A DNA stretch of 64,000 nt from Martelella limonii (GCF_013344475.1 NZ_JABUOU010000001.1:1054001-1118000); one strand, 5' to 3'. Positions 25,910 to 35,199 are shown, counted from the first letter of the stretch. Program-made: numbers and translations. The notes: generated from the sequence alone by a model not told the origin.

Positions 25910-26602
25910 CTAACGCGCCAGAGTGTGATCGGATCGCGGCCCGCGCTCTTTCAGCGTTTTGAGGAGCACTTCATACGCGCTGTCGATGTCCTCCCGCAGG
26001 GCGGAGACCGCGCCCCCCGCATCGCCCGCGCAGATTCGCTCATACAGAGCGCGGTGCTGCCGGTTCGACGCCTTGTAGTGACCATGGCGTTGCAGCAAGT
26101 GGAACTGCGGATTGATGCGGAGCCAGAGCGTGGCGATGATATCAAGCATGAGCGCGGAGCCCGCCTGCGTGTAGATCGCGAAATGGAATTCGTAGTTGCG
26201 GTGGATGAAATCACGCACCTGCCCCTGGGCTTCCGCATCTTCCATGCGTTGCAAAAGGGCCTCGAGTTTCGCCTCGAACGCCGGCGTCCGATTCGCCACA
26301 GCCCAGGTGACAGCCGAGGCCTCGATCTCGGAACGGACCTTGCGCAAATCCTCGAGCTGCGCCGCGCCAAGCAGCGGCACCCCGATCGACCGGCCCGAAA
26401 CGACCGTCAGCGCGCCCAGCGCCATCAGCCGGGAAATCGCCTCGCGAACGGGCATCGGACTTACATCCAGCGCTGTGGCGATGCTCGCCACGGTGACCGA
26501 TTCTCCTGGCGCGATCTCGCCCTGGAGGATCAGGTCGCACAGGCGCTGGTGCACAAGAGCCTGAAGCGTCTCCTTCTTCAACGGCGTTACATTTTCGAGC
26601 AT
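25910..26602 (-). CDS. GntR/FCD family transcriptional regulator
   Basis: This 230-residue protein has an N-terminal winged helix (SVTVASIATALDVSPMPVREAISRLMALG) and an all-helical FCD ligand domain (RSEIEASAVTWAVANRTPAFEAKLEALL; metal-type histidines in NYEFHFAIY and RQHRALYERI). The start at 26602 (MLENVTPLKKETL) is chosen because the 16 residues upstream are not part of the family. It is divergent from the ribose-type transporter operon and probably controls it in response to a sugar acid. A palindrome in the transporter promoter is the likely operator. Confidence 0.92.
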   Translation of the reverse strand: MLENVTPLKKETLQALVHQRLCDLILQGEIAPGESVTVASIATALDVSPMPVREAISRLMALGALTVVSGRSIGVPLLGAAQLEDLRKVRSEIEASAVTWAVANRTPAFEAKLEALLQRMEDAEAQGQVRDFIHRNYEFHFAIYTQAGSALMLDIIATLWLRINPQFHLLQRHGHYKASNRQHRALYERICAGDAGGAVSALREDIDSAYEVLLKTLKERGPRSDHTLAR

Positions 26603-26663
26603 GGTGAATCCCTTTGTCCTGAAGGGGGAAGGTACGAAATTTCTGGTCAAAGAGAAAGATGTT

Positions 26664-26691
26664 TTGACTTTTGATCAAAGATATTTAATCT
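26664..26691 (+). promoter_or_regulatory. Probable transporter promoter with operator palindrome
   Basis: TTGACT (26664-26669) and TAATCT (26686-26691) are spaced 16 bases apart and form a plausible sigma70-type promoter. The ten-base palindrome TTTGATCAAA (26670-26679) fills part of the spacer, where a bound FCD regulator would block polymerase. The position is upstream of the solute-binding protein gene at 26740. Confidence 0.5.
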
Positions 26692-26739
26692 TGAGTTCTG
26701 TCGGGCGATCGGGAGAGTCGCCTTTAACGGGAGGAAATC

Positions 26740-27846
26740 ATGATTGGACGTTTACTTGCGGGCGCTGCCTGCGCCATCGGCCTTGCCGGAGCAGTACAGG
26801 CCGCCGAGCCCTACAAAGTCTTTCTTTCGATGAGCTACATCGGCAATGACTGGCAGGCCGAAGCCTCGAACATGATCAAGGCGCTGGCCGCATCGGAAGA
26901 CTACAAGGATCGCGTGAACCTTGAGGTGCAGGTCGCCGGCCCCAATGCCCAGCGCCAGATCCAGCAGATCAATGCCATGGTGCAGGCGGGCGCGGATGCG
27001 ATCGTGGTCTACCCGATCTCGCCCACGGCGCTGAACAGCGTGGTCCGCAGCGCCTGCTCGCGCGGCGTGACGATCATCGCCTACGATGCTGAAATCACCG
27101 AGCCCTGCGCCTACAACGTCACCATCGATCAGGCCGAAGCGGGCCGTAAGACCGCCGAATGGCTGGTCGAAAAGATGGGCGGCATGGGCGATGTCGTCAT
27201 GGTAACGGGCGTGCCCGGAACCTCGGTTGACACCGCCCGCACCACGGCCGCGAAGGAAGTCTTCGCCGAGCATGAGGGCATCAACATCGTCGGCGAAGCC
27301 GTAGGCATGTGGAGCCAGGCGGTGGCAAGGACCGAGCTCAACAAGCTGATGGCGACCCGCGACTGGTCCGCGATCGACGGTCTGTGGATGCAAGTTGGCT
27401 GCTATACCGCCAATGCCATGCAGCTCGAGGCGGGGCAGGCGCCCGAGGATCTGCTGCCCTGCGCCGGCGAAGGCTCGAACGGCGGCCGCATCCAGATGTT
27501 GCCCACCGATACTGCGGTCGATGGCGCCGCATCCCCCTATGCGCCAATGGGCGCGCAACGAATTTCCTATGCTTCTCCGCCATATTCCGGCGCGCTGGCG
27601 CTGAAGCTGGCCGTCGACAAACTCGATGGAACCGATATTCCGCAGCACACCACCCTGCCGCTGCCGTTGGTTACCAACGAAACGGTCGAGCTGTGCGAAA
27701 CCGGGAGCTGGGAAGAACAGAAGGCCGGCTGCAACGTGTTCCAGCCAAGCCTGGTGTCGAACCCCGGCTGGTTTGCCTCGATCTTCTCGGAAGAACTGCC
27801 GCAGCTCGGCTTGAACGCTGCCCTGGTGGGCCAGCCCGAGCGCTGA
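26740..27846 (+). CDS. Ribose-type sugar ABC transporter substrate-binding protein
   Basis: This 368-residue periplasmic-binding-protein-4 family member has a signal peptide, MIGRLLAGAACAIGLAGA, cleaved before AEPYK. The mature protein starts with KVFLSMSYIGNDWQAE and contains VQAGADAIVVYPISPTALN and VVMVTGVPGTSVDTART, as in RbsB-like proteins. GGGAGGAAATC precedes the ATG. It delivers a sugar or sugar acid to the ATPase and permease encoded next. A stable hairpin follows the gene. The ligand is unknown. Confidence 0.93.
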   Translation: MIGRLLAGAACAIGLAGAVQAAEPYKVFLSMSYIGNDWQAEASNMIKALAASEDYKDRVNLEVQVAGPNAQRQIQQINAMVQAGADAIVVYPISPTALNSVVRSACSRGVTIIAYDAEITEPCAYNVTIDQAEAGRKTAEWLVEKMGGMGDVVMVTGVPGTSVDTARTTAAKEVFAEHEGINIVGEAVGMWSQAVARTELNKLMATRDWSAIDGLWMQVGCYTANAMQLEAGQAPEDLLPCAGEGSNGGRIQMLPTDTAVDGAASPYAPMGAQRISYASPPYSGALALKLAVDKLDGTDIPQHTTLPLPLVTNETVELCETGSWEEQKAGCNVFQPSLVSNPGWFASIFSEELPQLGLNAALVGQPER

Positions 27847-27860
27847 TCCCCTGCCCCGAT

Positions 27861-27881
27861 CCGGCGGCAGCCTGCCGCCGG
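27861..27881 (+). other. Intercistronic GC hairpin after the binding-protein gene
   Basis: CCGGCGGCA (27861-27869) pairs with TGCCGCCGG (27873-27881) around a three-base loop, with no T run. Such hairpins often stabilise the binding-protein message or reduce downstream transcription, giving more binding protein than transporter. Confidence 0.6.
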
Positions 27882-27912
27882 TCCCCTCTTCCCAAGTATT
27901 CGCGAGGACGCC

Positions 27913-29472
27913 ATGTCATCCGCAACCGCTGTCGCGGTCTCCGGCCTGACCAAGGCCTACGGACCGACCGTGGCCAATGACCAGGTCGAATTTTCCGTTG
28001 CCCCGGGCAAAGTCCACGCATTGCTGGGCGAAAACGGCGCGGGCAAGTCGACCACAATGAAGCTGCTGTCGGGTCTCGTGCGGCCAGATGCCGGCAGCAT
28101 CCGCATCGACGGACGGGATGTCGTTCTGCGTTCGCCGCGCGATGCCCATGCGGCCGGCGTACAGACCGCCTTCCAGGAGCTGACCCTGGTGCCCGATCTG
28201 ACGGTGCTCGACAACATGCTTCTGCCACGCGCGCCCTGGACGCCGCTCGGCACGCTGAACCGCGGCCGCACCCGCCGCGCCGTATGCGCCCATTTCGAAG
28301 CGCTCGACCTTTCCGTCGATCTTGACGCGCTCGCCGGCGAACTGACGCTCGCGGTCCGCCAGAAGATCGAAATCGCCCGGGCGCTCTATCGCAATCCCCG
28401 GATCCTGTTGCTGGACGAGCCGACCTCGGCCCTGTCGGGCAGCGATGTCGACTGGCTCGGGCGCATCATCGCCGATGCGGCGGCGCGTGGCATCACGGTG
28501 CTGTTCATATCGCACCGCATGCCAGAAGTGCGCGCCTTTTGCGACACGCTGACGATCCTGCGCAACGGGCGCTCGGTGCATTCGGCAAAGGTCGCCGATG
28601 TCACCGATGCCGAGGTGGTCGAAATGATCATCGGCCGCTCGGTCGAAAACGCCTTCCCACCGCCACGCCCCTCGCGCGACCGGCACGGCGAAACGCCGGT
28701 GTTGGCAACACGCGGCCTGTCCGCCGGGCCCAAGCTCAAGGATGTCGACATTGCGCTTCACCGGGGCGAGATCCTAGGCATTGCCGGATTGCAGGGCATG
28801 GGTCAGGAAGCGCTGTTTTCCGCGCTTTTCGGACAGGCACACCTCTCAAATGGCCATGTCGAGCTGGACGGCAGCCCGCTGCACCTGCGCTCGCCCGCCG
28901 ATGCTCTGCATCCCTCCGTCGCGATCGGGCTTGTGCCCGAAGAACGCAAGACCCAAGGTCTGTTCCTCAAGCTGCCGGGGCGGCAGAATGCCAGCCTGCC
29001 GGTGTTGGACCGGTTCAGCCGTGGCCCGCTGCTGGATGAAGCCGCCGAGGCGCGTGCTGCTGCCGGGGCCTTTGCCGCCGTCGAGGTTGACGGGCGGGCG
29101 CATTATCTGCCCGCCGGCGCTTTTTCGGGCGGCAACCAGCAGAAGATCGTGCTGGCGAAATGGCTGGTGGCGCAAAGCCGCATCCTGCTCCTCTTCGATC
29201 CGACGCGGGGCATAGACGTGGGCACCAAGGAACAGCTCTACGCATTGCTGCGCGCCTATTCCGACGCCGGCGGCTCTGTACTCATGCATTCGACCGAAAT
29301 TCCCGAACTGGCGCATCTCTGTGACCGGGTCGGGGTGCTTTACGAGGGCCGCGTGAGCCGCTGGCTCGAAGGCGAAGCCCTGACCGAGAACGCCATCATG
29401 GAAGCAACGCTCGGGGGCTGCGATCCGCTGCACGCCGCTAACCCCAGCGCCCGCCAGGAGATCCCGGCATGA
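27913..29472 (+). CDS. Sugar ABC transporter ATP-binding protein with two ABC domains (RbsA-type)
   Basis: This 519-residue double ATPase has a first Walker A GENGAGKS (about residue 40) and Walker B ILLLDEPTSAL. The second half has the degenerate P-loop GIAGLQGMGQE, signature FSGGNQQK and Walker B LLLFDPTRGIDVG, the usual CUT2 layout. It overlaps the permease gene by four bases (ATGA). It energises import of the same sugar as the preceding binding protein. Confidence 0.94.
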   Translation: MSSATAVAVSGLTKAYGPTVANDQVEFSVAPGKVHALLGENGAGKSTTMKLLSGLVRPDAGSIRIDGRDVVLRSPRDAHAAGVQTAFQELTLVPDLTVLDNMLLPRAPWTPLGTLNRGRTRRAVCAHFEALDLSVDLDALAGELTLAVRQKIEIARALYRNPRILLLDEPTSALSGSDVDWLGRIIADAAARGITVLFISHRMPEVRAFCDTLTILRNGRSVHSAKVADVTDAEVVEMIIGRSVENAFPPPRPSRDRHGETPVLATRGLSAGPKLKDVDIALHRGEILGIAGLQGMGQEALFSALFGQAHLSNGHVELDGSPLHLRSPADALHPSVAIGLVPEERKTQGLFLKLPGRQNASLPVLDRFSRGPLLDEAAEARAAAGAFAAVEVDGRAHYLPAGAFSGGNQQKIVLAKWLVAQSRILLLFDPTRGIDVGTKEQLYALLRAYSDAGGSVLMHSTEIPELAHLCDRVGVLYEGRVSRWLEGEALTENAIMEATLGGCDPLHAANPSARQEIPA

Positions 29473-31526
29473 CTGATCAGCACCTTGGCTCTACCCCCCA
29501 TACCGCCACTCTTTCGGGCCTGCGCAGCCTGAAGCGCGCCCAGGCGGTCATCGTCGCAGCACTTGTCTTTTCCGGGTTGATGCTGCTGAACAGCTTTCTG
29601 AGCCCCTATCCGCTGAGCTATTTCGACATTTCCTTCCTTGCAAGCGGCGGGGCAACCACCGCCATCGCTGCTGCCGGTCAGACACTGGTGATCCTTTCCG
29701 GTGGGTTCGACCTGTCAGCCGGCGCCGTGGTTTCGCTGGTCAATGCGGTTCTGGCGACCTCCATGGACCCGGCGAACGCCGAGGCTTCCGTGCTGCTGTG
29801 GACCGCCGTCGGGATCGCAACCGGCATGGGCGTCGGCGCGGTAAATGGTTTTTTCGTCGCGGTGATGCGGCTTCAGCCGATAGTGGTGACGCTCGCGGTC
29901 ATGTTCATCGTTCAGGGGCTGACGCTGCTGATCATGGCGACGCCCGGCGGCTTCGTCTCGCCGTCGCTGGCATCATTCTATCTCGGCGACACGCTGCCGG
30001 GACTGCTGCCAGCGCCGCTGACCCTGCTCGGCGTGCTGATCCTGGCATGGCTCTGGCTGAAGCGCACGGCGTTCGGCGTGGCGCTCTTCGCGGTCGGCAG
30101 CGATCCCGAGGCGGCCCGGGCGACCGGCCTCAGGACCCGCACCGTCACCTTCGTCACCTACATGCTTGCAGGCGGTCTCTACGGACTGGCCGGGGTCTTC
30201 GTCAGCGCCCAGACCGGCAGTGGCGATCCGCTGGTGGGCAACGCGTTGCTGCTGCCGACCTTCGCCGCCGTCGTCATCGGCGGCACCCGGCTCGGCGGCG
30301 GCAAGGGCGGCATTCCCGGCACGATCCTCGGAGCCTATATCCTGATGATCGTGGTCAACCTGCTGCTGTCGCTCAACGTCTCGGCCTATTACGCGACCAT
30401 CGCCGAAAGCGCCGTGCTGCTGGTTGCGGTGCTGGCAGGTTCGCTGAGCAAGAACAGCCCGCTTTCGCAGCGCTTGCGTGAGTTGAAGGACGCGCTTGCC
30501 GCCCGCCGCAAGGGCTGGCTGGTGTCGCAACGCCCGAAGGCCGACCGCAGACTTGCCTTCACACAGCCATCCGGAACCGCGCCGAAGCTGAGCCTCATGC
30601 AGCGTTATGGCGCGACGCTGCGTCATGCGCTTCCGGCCTGGCTCTGCCTTGTGCTGGTGCTGATCGCGACGCAACTGGTGCTCGGCGGCGTATTCACCGG
30701 ATGGCGCTACTGGGATTCGCTGCTGGTGCTCTCTAGCTTCCTCGCTATCCTCGCGTTGGGACAGGGCGCGGTGATCCTGACCGGCGGGCTAGACCTGTCG
30801 CTGCCCTGGTGCATCGCGCTTTCGGGCGTGCTGATGACCGGACTGGTCGGAGGCCAGGACGCGGGTCTTCTGGTCGCGCTGCCGGTGGTGTTCGCCGTGG
30901 CCGCGCTGATCGGGCTTGCGAACGGGCTCGGCGTGGTCGCTTTGGGGCTATCGCCGATCGTGGTGACGCTGGCGATGAACGGCATCCTGCAGGGTGCAGC
31001 GCTGATTTGGTCCGGCGGCACGCCGGCGGGCTTTGCGCCGCCCGCGCTGCGCTGGCTCATGACCGGCAAGATCCTCGGCGTGACCCCGGTCATCCTGTTC
31101 ATGATCGCCTTTGCCGCCCTCGCGATCCTGCTTCTGGGCCGCACCGTCTTCGGCCGCCGCGTCTATGCCGTCGGCAACAGCGCGCTCGCCGCGCGCCTGT
31201 CGGGGGTGCGCACCGGGCGGGTGATCGTCTCGGTCTATATCCTGTCAGCGCTCTGCGCCGCGTTGGTGGGCGTGTTGCTCGCCGGGTTCTCCGGACAGGC
31301 GAGCCTCGGCATGGGCGACGACTATCTGCTGCCCTCGATCGCCGTGGTGGTGGTCGGCGGCGCGCTGATCACCGGCGGGCGCGGGCATTACGCTGGCATG
31401 CTGGGCGGCGCGCTGCTGCTGACCGCGATGCAGACCCTGCTCGCGGGCACCGCCCTGCCCTTTGCTTTCCGATCCGTATTCTTCGGCCTCGTCATCCTGA
31501 TGGCCGTGATCGCCCTGCGCGAATGA
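29469..31526 (+). CDS. Fused tandem RbsC-type ABC permease
   Basis: This 685-residue membrane protein is twice the usual length of an RbsC permease. The N half has TLVILSGGFDLSAGAVVSL and GGTRLGGGKGGIPGT. The C half repeats the pattern with AVILTGGLDLSLPWCIAL and VVGGALITGGRGHYAGM. A hydrophilic linker (about residues 335-375) joins them. CUT2 importers normally use two copies or two separate permeases, so this gene encodes both in one chain. The start overlaps the ATPase stop. Confidence 0.92.
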   Translation: MTDQHLGSTPHTATLSGLRSLKRAQAVIVAALVFSGLMLLNSFLSPYPLSYFDISFLASGGATTAIAAAGQTLVILSGGFDLSAGAVVSLVNAVLATSMDPANAEASVLLWTAVGIATGMGVGAVNGFFVAVMRLQPIVVTLAVMFIVQGLTLLIMATPGGFVSPSLASFYLGDTLPGLLPAPLTLLGVLILAWLWLKRTAFGVALFAVGSDPEAARATGLRTRTVTFVTYMLAGGLYGLAGVFVSAQTGSGDPLVGNALLLPTFAAVVIGGTRLGGGKGGIPGTILGAYILMIVVNLLLSLNVSAYYATIAESAVLLVAVLAGSLSKNSPLSQRLRELKDALAARRKGWLVSQRPKADRRLAFTQPSGTAPKLSLMQRYGATLRHALPAWLCLVLVLIATQLVLGGVFTGWRYWDSLLVLSSFLAILALGQGAVILTGGLDLSLPWCIALSGVLMTGLVGGQDAGLLVALPVVFAVAALIGLANGLGVVALGLSPIVVTLAMNGILQGAALIWSGGTPAGFAPPALRWLMTGKILGVTPVILFMIAFAALAILLLGRTVFGRRVYAVGNSALAARLSGVRTGRVIVSVYILSALCAALVGVLLAGFSGQASLGMGDDYLLPSIAVVVVGGALITGGRGHYAGMLGGALLLTAMQTLLAGTALPFAFRSVFFGLVILMAVIALRE

Positions 31527-31537
31527 AGGAGATTGCC

Positions 31538-32332
31538 ATGAACGATACCCCCCGTATGATCCTCCCAGGCCTCGCCGGAAAACGCGTCGCCATTACCGCC
31601 GGCGCGGGCGGCATCGGCCTTTGCATCGCGCGCGAACTGGCCCGCCAGGGCGCCCGGCTGGCGATCTGCGACGTCGACCCAACCGCGCTGGAAACTGCCT
31701 CCGCCGAACTCGGCGCAGAGGTCGCGATGCTCGCCGACGTCTCGGACGAGACCCAGGTCGCGGCCTTCTTCAAGGCCATCGAGACAGGCATGGGCGGGCT
31801 GGATGCGCTGGTGAACAATGCCGGCATCGCCGGCCCGACCGGCGGCGTCGACGCGATATCGCCCGCCGACTGGCGACGCTGCATCGATATCTGCCTGACC
31901 GGGCAGTTTCTGTGCACCCATCATGCCGTGCCGATGCTGCGCGCGGCCGGCGGCGGAGCGATCGTCAACATGTCGTCGTCGGCCGGCAGGTTCGGCTACG
32001 CCTTCCGCACCCCCTATGCCTCGGCAAAGTGGGGCGTCGTCGGCTTCACTCAGAGTCTTGCCAAGGAGCTTGGGCCCGACAATATCCGGGCCAATGCCAT
32101 CCTGCCGGGCATCATCGCCGGGCCGCGCATCGAAAAGGTGATCGCCGCCCGCGCCGAGCAGACCGGCCTCAGCCACGAGGCGATGACAGAGCGTTACCTG
32201 TCCAACGTCTCTCTTCGGCGCATGACCCCGCCGGACGATGTCGCCGACATGGCCGCCTTCCTGATTGCCGATACCGGGCGCAACCTTTCGGGGCAGAGCT
32301 TCCCCGTCGACGGCAACGTGGAGACGCTGTGA
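31538..32332 (+). CDS. SDR-family sugar or sugar-acid dehydrogenase
   Basis: This 264-residue classical short-chain dehydrogenase has the cofactor motif ITAGAGGIGLCIARELA, NNAGIAGPTGG, and the active site YASAKWGVVGFTQSLAKELG. GAAGGAG lies before the ATG at 31538. In this operon it is a candidate for oxidising a sugar to its lactone or a hydroxyl of the acid. It overlaps the next dehydrogenase gene by one base (TGATG). The substrate is unknown. Confidence 0.88.
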   Translation: MNDTPRMILPGLAGKRVAITAGAGGIGLCIARELARQGARLAICDVDPTALETASAELGAEVAMLADVSDETQVAAFFKAIETGMGGLDALVNNAGIAGPTGGVDAISPADWRRCIDICLTGQFLCTHHAVPMLRAAGGGAIVNMSSSAGRFGYAFRTPYASAKWGVVGFTQSLAKELGPDNIRANAILPGIIAGPRIEKVIAARAEQTGLSHEAMTERYLSNVSLRRMTPPDDVADMAAFLIADTGRNLSGQSFPVDGNVETL

Positions 32333-33273
32333 TGACTGCCCCTATCGCCTGCGTCGGCGCCGGCCTGATCGGCCGCGCCTGGTCCATCGTCTTCGCCCGC
32401 GCTGGCCACGAGGTGCGGCTCTGGGACGAAAAACCCGAAGCGCCTCGTGCAGCCCGGGCCTTCGCCACCAAGATGCTGCCCGAGCTGGAACGGCTCGGCC
32501 TCATCGATTGCACCGCCGAGGAGGCGCTTGCACGCATCCGACCCGTCGCCACGCTCGAAGAGGCGCTGGACGGGGCGGAGCACGTGCAGGAAAGCACGTT
32601 CGAGGAGATCGGCGTGAAGCGCGCCATCTTCGCGCGGCTCGACGCGATCGCGGGGCCGGAAACGGTTCTGGCCTCGTCTTCTTCCGCCCTTCTGCCCTCG
32701 GCGATCTCAGAGGGACTGGCCGGACGTCACCGGGTGATGGTGAACCACCCGATCAACCCCGCCTATCTGGTCCCGGCGGCCGAACTTGTGCCGGCGCCCT
32801 GGACAGATCCCGCCCTGATGGACCGCACCGCCACCATGCTGCGGGCGGCGGGAATGCGCCCCATAGTCATGAACAGGGAGATCGACGGCTTCATCATGAA
32901 CCGGATGCAGGGCGCGCTGCTGCACGAGGCGTTCCGGCTGGTTGCAGACGGCTATGCCAGCGCCGGGGACATCGATATCGGCCTCAGCGAGGGGCTTGCG
33001 CTCCGCTGGTCCTTCATCGGACCGTTCGAGACCATTGACCTCAACGCTCCCGAGGGCGTGCGGCAATATGTCGAACGCTACGCGGGCATCTATGACGGCC
33101 TTTCCGGGCAGGCCGCCGCCGACTGGCGCGGTGCCGCGCTGGATCGCATCGAGTCGGAGCGCCGCGCCGCGCTCCCAGCAGAAGACATCGCCGACCGGCA
33201 AGCCTGGCGTGACCGGCGGCTCATGGCGCTTGCCGCCCACAAGCGGCACGCCGCAAACGAAATCGGAGACTGA
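32332..33273 (+). CDS. Lambda-crystallin-type 3-hydroxyacid dehydrogenase
   Basis: This 313-residue 3-hydroxyacyl-CoA-dehydrogenase-fold protein starts with the Rossmann motif IACVGAGLIGRAWSIVFAR. It has SSSSALLPSAISEGL, the substrate-site block VNHPINPAYLVPAAELVPAP, and FIMNRMQGALLHEAFRLV. The family includes L-gulonate 3-dehydrogenase and L-carnitine 3-dehydrogenase, which make beta-keto acids. The next gene encodes a beta-keto acid cleavage enzyme. The context suggests oxidation at C3 of an aldonate; no thioesterase domain is fused as in some carnitine enzymes. Confidence 0.9.
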   Translation: MTAPIACVGAGLIGRAWSIVFARAGHEVRLWDEKPEAPRAARAFATKMLPELERLGLIDCTAEEALARIRPVATLEEALDGAEHVQESTFEEIGVKRAIFARLDAIAGPETVLASSSSALLPSAISEGLAGRHRVMVNHPINPAYLVPAAELVPAPWTDPALMDRTATMLRAAGMRPIVMNREIDGFIMNRMQGALLHEAFRLVADGYASAGDIDIGLSEGLALRWSFIGPFETIDLNAPEGVRQYVERYAGIYDGLSGQAAADWRGAALDRIESERRAALPAEDIADRQAWRDRRLMALAAHKRHAANEIGD

Positions 33274-33277
33274 GACA

Positions 33278-34204
33278 ATGCCTGACAAAGTGATTATCAC
33301 CTGCGCCGTAACAGGCGCGATCCACACGCCGACCATGTCGGAATACCTGCCCATTACCCCCGACGAGATTGCCGAGGCCGCGATCGGCGCCGCCGAGGCC
33401 GGGGCCGCGATCCTGCACCTGCACGCGCGCGACCCCAAGACGGGCAAGCCCGACCAGTCGCCGGAAGCCTTCGCCCCCTTCCTCGGCCGCATCAAGCAGT
33501 CGACTAATGCGGTGGTGAACATCACCACCGGCGGCTCGCCCTACATGACCGTGGACGAGCGCACCAAACCGGCGGCGCAGTGGTCGCCAGAGGTCGCCTC
33601 GCTCAATATGGGGTCGATGAATTTCGGGTTCTTCCCGCTGTTGGCGAAGTACAAGGAATTCAAGCATGAATGGGAACGCGAGCACCTGGAAGGCTCGCGC
33701 GACCTGGTGTTCCGCAACTCGTTCAAGGACATCGAATATGTGCTGGAGACCTGCTACGGCAACGGCACGCGGTTCGAATTCGAGTGCTACGACATCTCGC
33801 ATCTCTACAACCTCGCCCATTTCGCAGATCGCGGGCTGGTGAAGCCGCCATTCTTCGTGCAATCGGTCTTCGGGCTTCTGGGCGGCATCGGCACCCACCC
33901 CGAAGACGTGATGCACATGAAGCGCACCGCCGACCGGCTGTTCGGCAGCGATTTCCGCTGGTCGGTGCTGGGCGCGGGCAAGGACCAGTTCCGCATCGCC
34001 GCCCAGGCGGTCAGTATGGGCGGGAACATCCGCGTCGGACTGGAGGACAGCATCTGGATCGCGCGCGGCAAGCTGGCGGAGAGCAATGCCCAGCAGGTCG
34101 AAAAGGCGCGCGCGCTGGTCGAAGGGCTCGGGCTCGAGATCGCCACCCCGGACGAGGCCCGCGCAATGCTGGCGCTGAAGGGCGGCGACGCCGTGAATTT
34201 CTGA
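33278..34204 (+). CDS. Beta-keto acid cleavage enzyme (BKACE, DUF849)
   Basis: This 308-residue TIM-barrel zinc enzyme begins KVIITCAVTGAIHTPTMSEY and has the metal motif ILHLHARDPKTG, NITTGGSPYM and the conserved GLEDSIWI. BKACEs condense a beta-keto acid with acetyl-CoA, giving acetoacetate or a related product and a new CoA ester. It sits four bases after the 3-hydroxyacid dehydrogenase gene, which should make its substrate. In carnitine breakdown (CdhA/CdhC) the same two enzyme types act in sequence. Here the sugar transporter and lactonase point to a sugar-derived keto acid. Confidence 0.92.
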   Translation: MPDKVIITCAVTGAIHTPTMSEYLPITPDEIAEAAIGAAEAGAAILHLHARDPKTGKPDQSPEAFAPFLGRIKQSTNAVVNITTGGSPYMTVDERTKPAAQWSPEVASLNMGSMNFGFFPLLAKYKEFKHEWEREHLEGSRDLVFRNSFKDIEYVLETCYGNGTRFEFECYDISHLYNLAHFADRGLVKPPFFVQSVFGLLGGIGTHPEDVMHMKRTADRLFGSDFRWSVLGAGKDQFRIAAQAVSMGGNIRVGLEDSIWIARGKLAESNAQQVEKARALVEGLGLEIATPDEARAMLALKGGDAVNF

Positions 34205-34221
34205 CAGGGAGGAAGACGGTT

Positions 34222-35100
34222 ATGAAGATCGACATTCTGCTGGACGTGAAGACCACGCTGGGCGAAGGCCCGGTCTGGGATGTGGAGAGCCAGCGGCTCT
34301 ATTTCATCGACTCGATGGACGGGCGGGTGTTCCGCTGCACGGCCGAAGGTGCCGAGCTGCGCGCCTGGGACGTGCCCGGCAAGATCGGTTCCATGGCGCT
34401 TCGCAAGGACGGCGCGGGCGCGATCGTGTCGCTGGACAAGGGCTTCCACCTGCTGGATTTCGAAAGCGGCGACTGCCAGTTGCTGCATGATCCCGAGCCG
34501 GGGATGGACACCACCCGCCTCAACGACGGCAAGTGCGACCGTCGCGGTCGGTTCTTCGCCGGGTCGATGGACATGATGGAGGAAGGCCCGAAAGGCGCGC
34601 TCTACCGGGTCGATCCCGATCTGAGCGTCACCAAGGTCGATGACGGCATCATCTGCTCGAACGGTCCGTGCTTTTCACCGGACGACAGGACCTTCTACTT
34701 CACCGACACCTGGACCGGCGAGGTCTGGGCCTATGACTACGACATCGAGACCGGCGCCGTTTCCAACCGCCGGACCTTCACAAAGGTCGACACCGCAAAC
34801 GGCGGCGCGGCGGATGGCGCAACCGTCGATGCCGAAGGCTATTACTGGCTGGCACTGGTCTATGACGGGCGGCTCTGCCGTTACGCCCCCGACGGCACGC
34901 TCGACCGCGAGATCGAAATGCCGGTGAAGAAGGTAACCAGCGTGCAGTTCGGCGGGCCGAACCTCGATGTGCTCTATGTCACCTCGATGGCCAAGCCCCC
35001 GCTGCCGCGCTTTCCCGGCGACGGCGTTCTTCGCGGCAGCCTTTTCGCGATCACGGGGCTCGGGATCAAGGGACTTCCCGAACCACGCTTCGGCGGTTGA
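34222..35100 (+). CDS. SMP-30/gluconolactonase family lactonase
   Basis: This 292-residue six-bladed beta-propeller has the N-terminal TTLGEGPVWDVESQRLYFID, metal-site blocks RLNDGKCDRRGRFFAGSM and CSNGPCFSPDDRTFYFTDT, and GGAADGATVDAEGYYWLAL. It would hydrolyse an aldonolactone to the free acid, following the SDR step. AGGGAGGA precedes the ATG at 34222. It is the last gene of the importer and catabolic operon. Confidence 0.92.
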   Translation: MKIDILLDVKTTLGEGPVWDVESQRLYFIDSMDGRVFRCTAEGAELRAWDVPGKIGSMALRKDGAGAIVSLDKGFHLLDFESGDCQLLHDPEPGMDTTRLNDGKCDRRGRFFAGSMDMMEEGPKGALYRVDPDLSVTKVDDGIICSNGPCFSPDDRTFYFTDTWTGEVWAYDYDIETGAVSNRRTFTKVDTANGGAADGATVDAEGYYWLALVYDGRLCRYAPDGTLDREIEMPVKKVTSVQFGGPNLDVLYVTSMAKPPLPRFPGDGVLRGSLFAITGLGIKGLPEPRFGG

Positions 35101-35199
35101 CGGCGGCGCAAACGCGCCCGCAAAGGCATGCTGTCGCCCGTCGCGCTCGAACGGCAGCACAAGATCCAGATCGAGGGTATCTACGAAACTCGGGACTAT

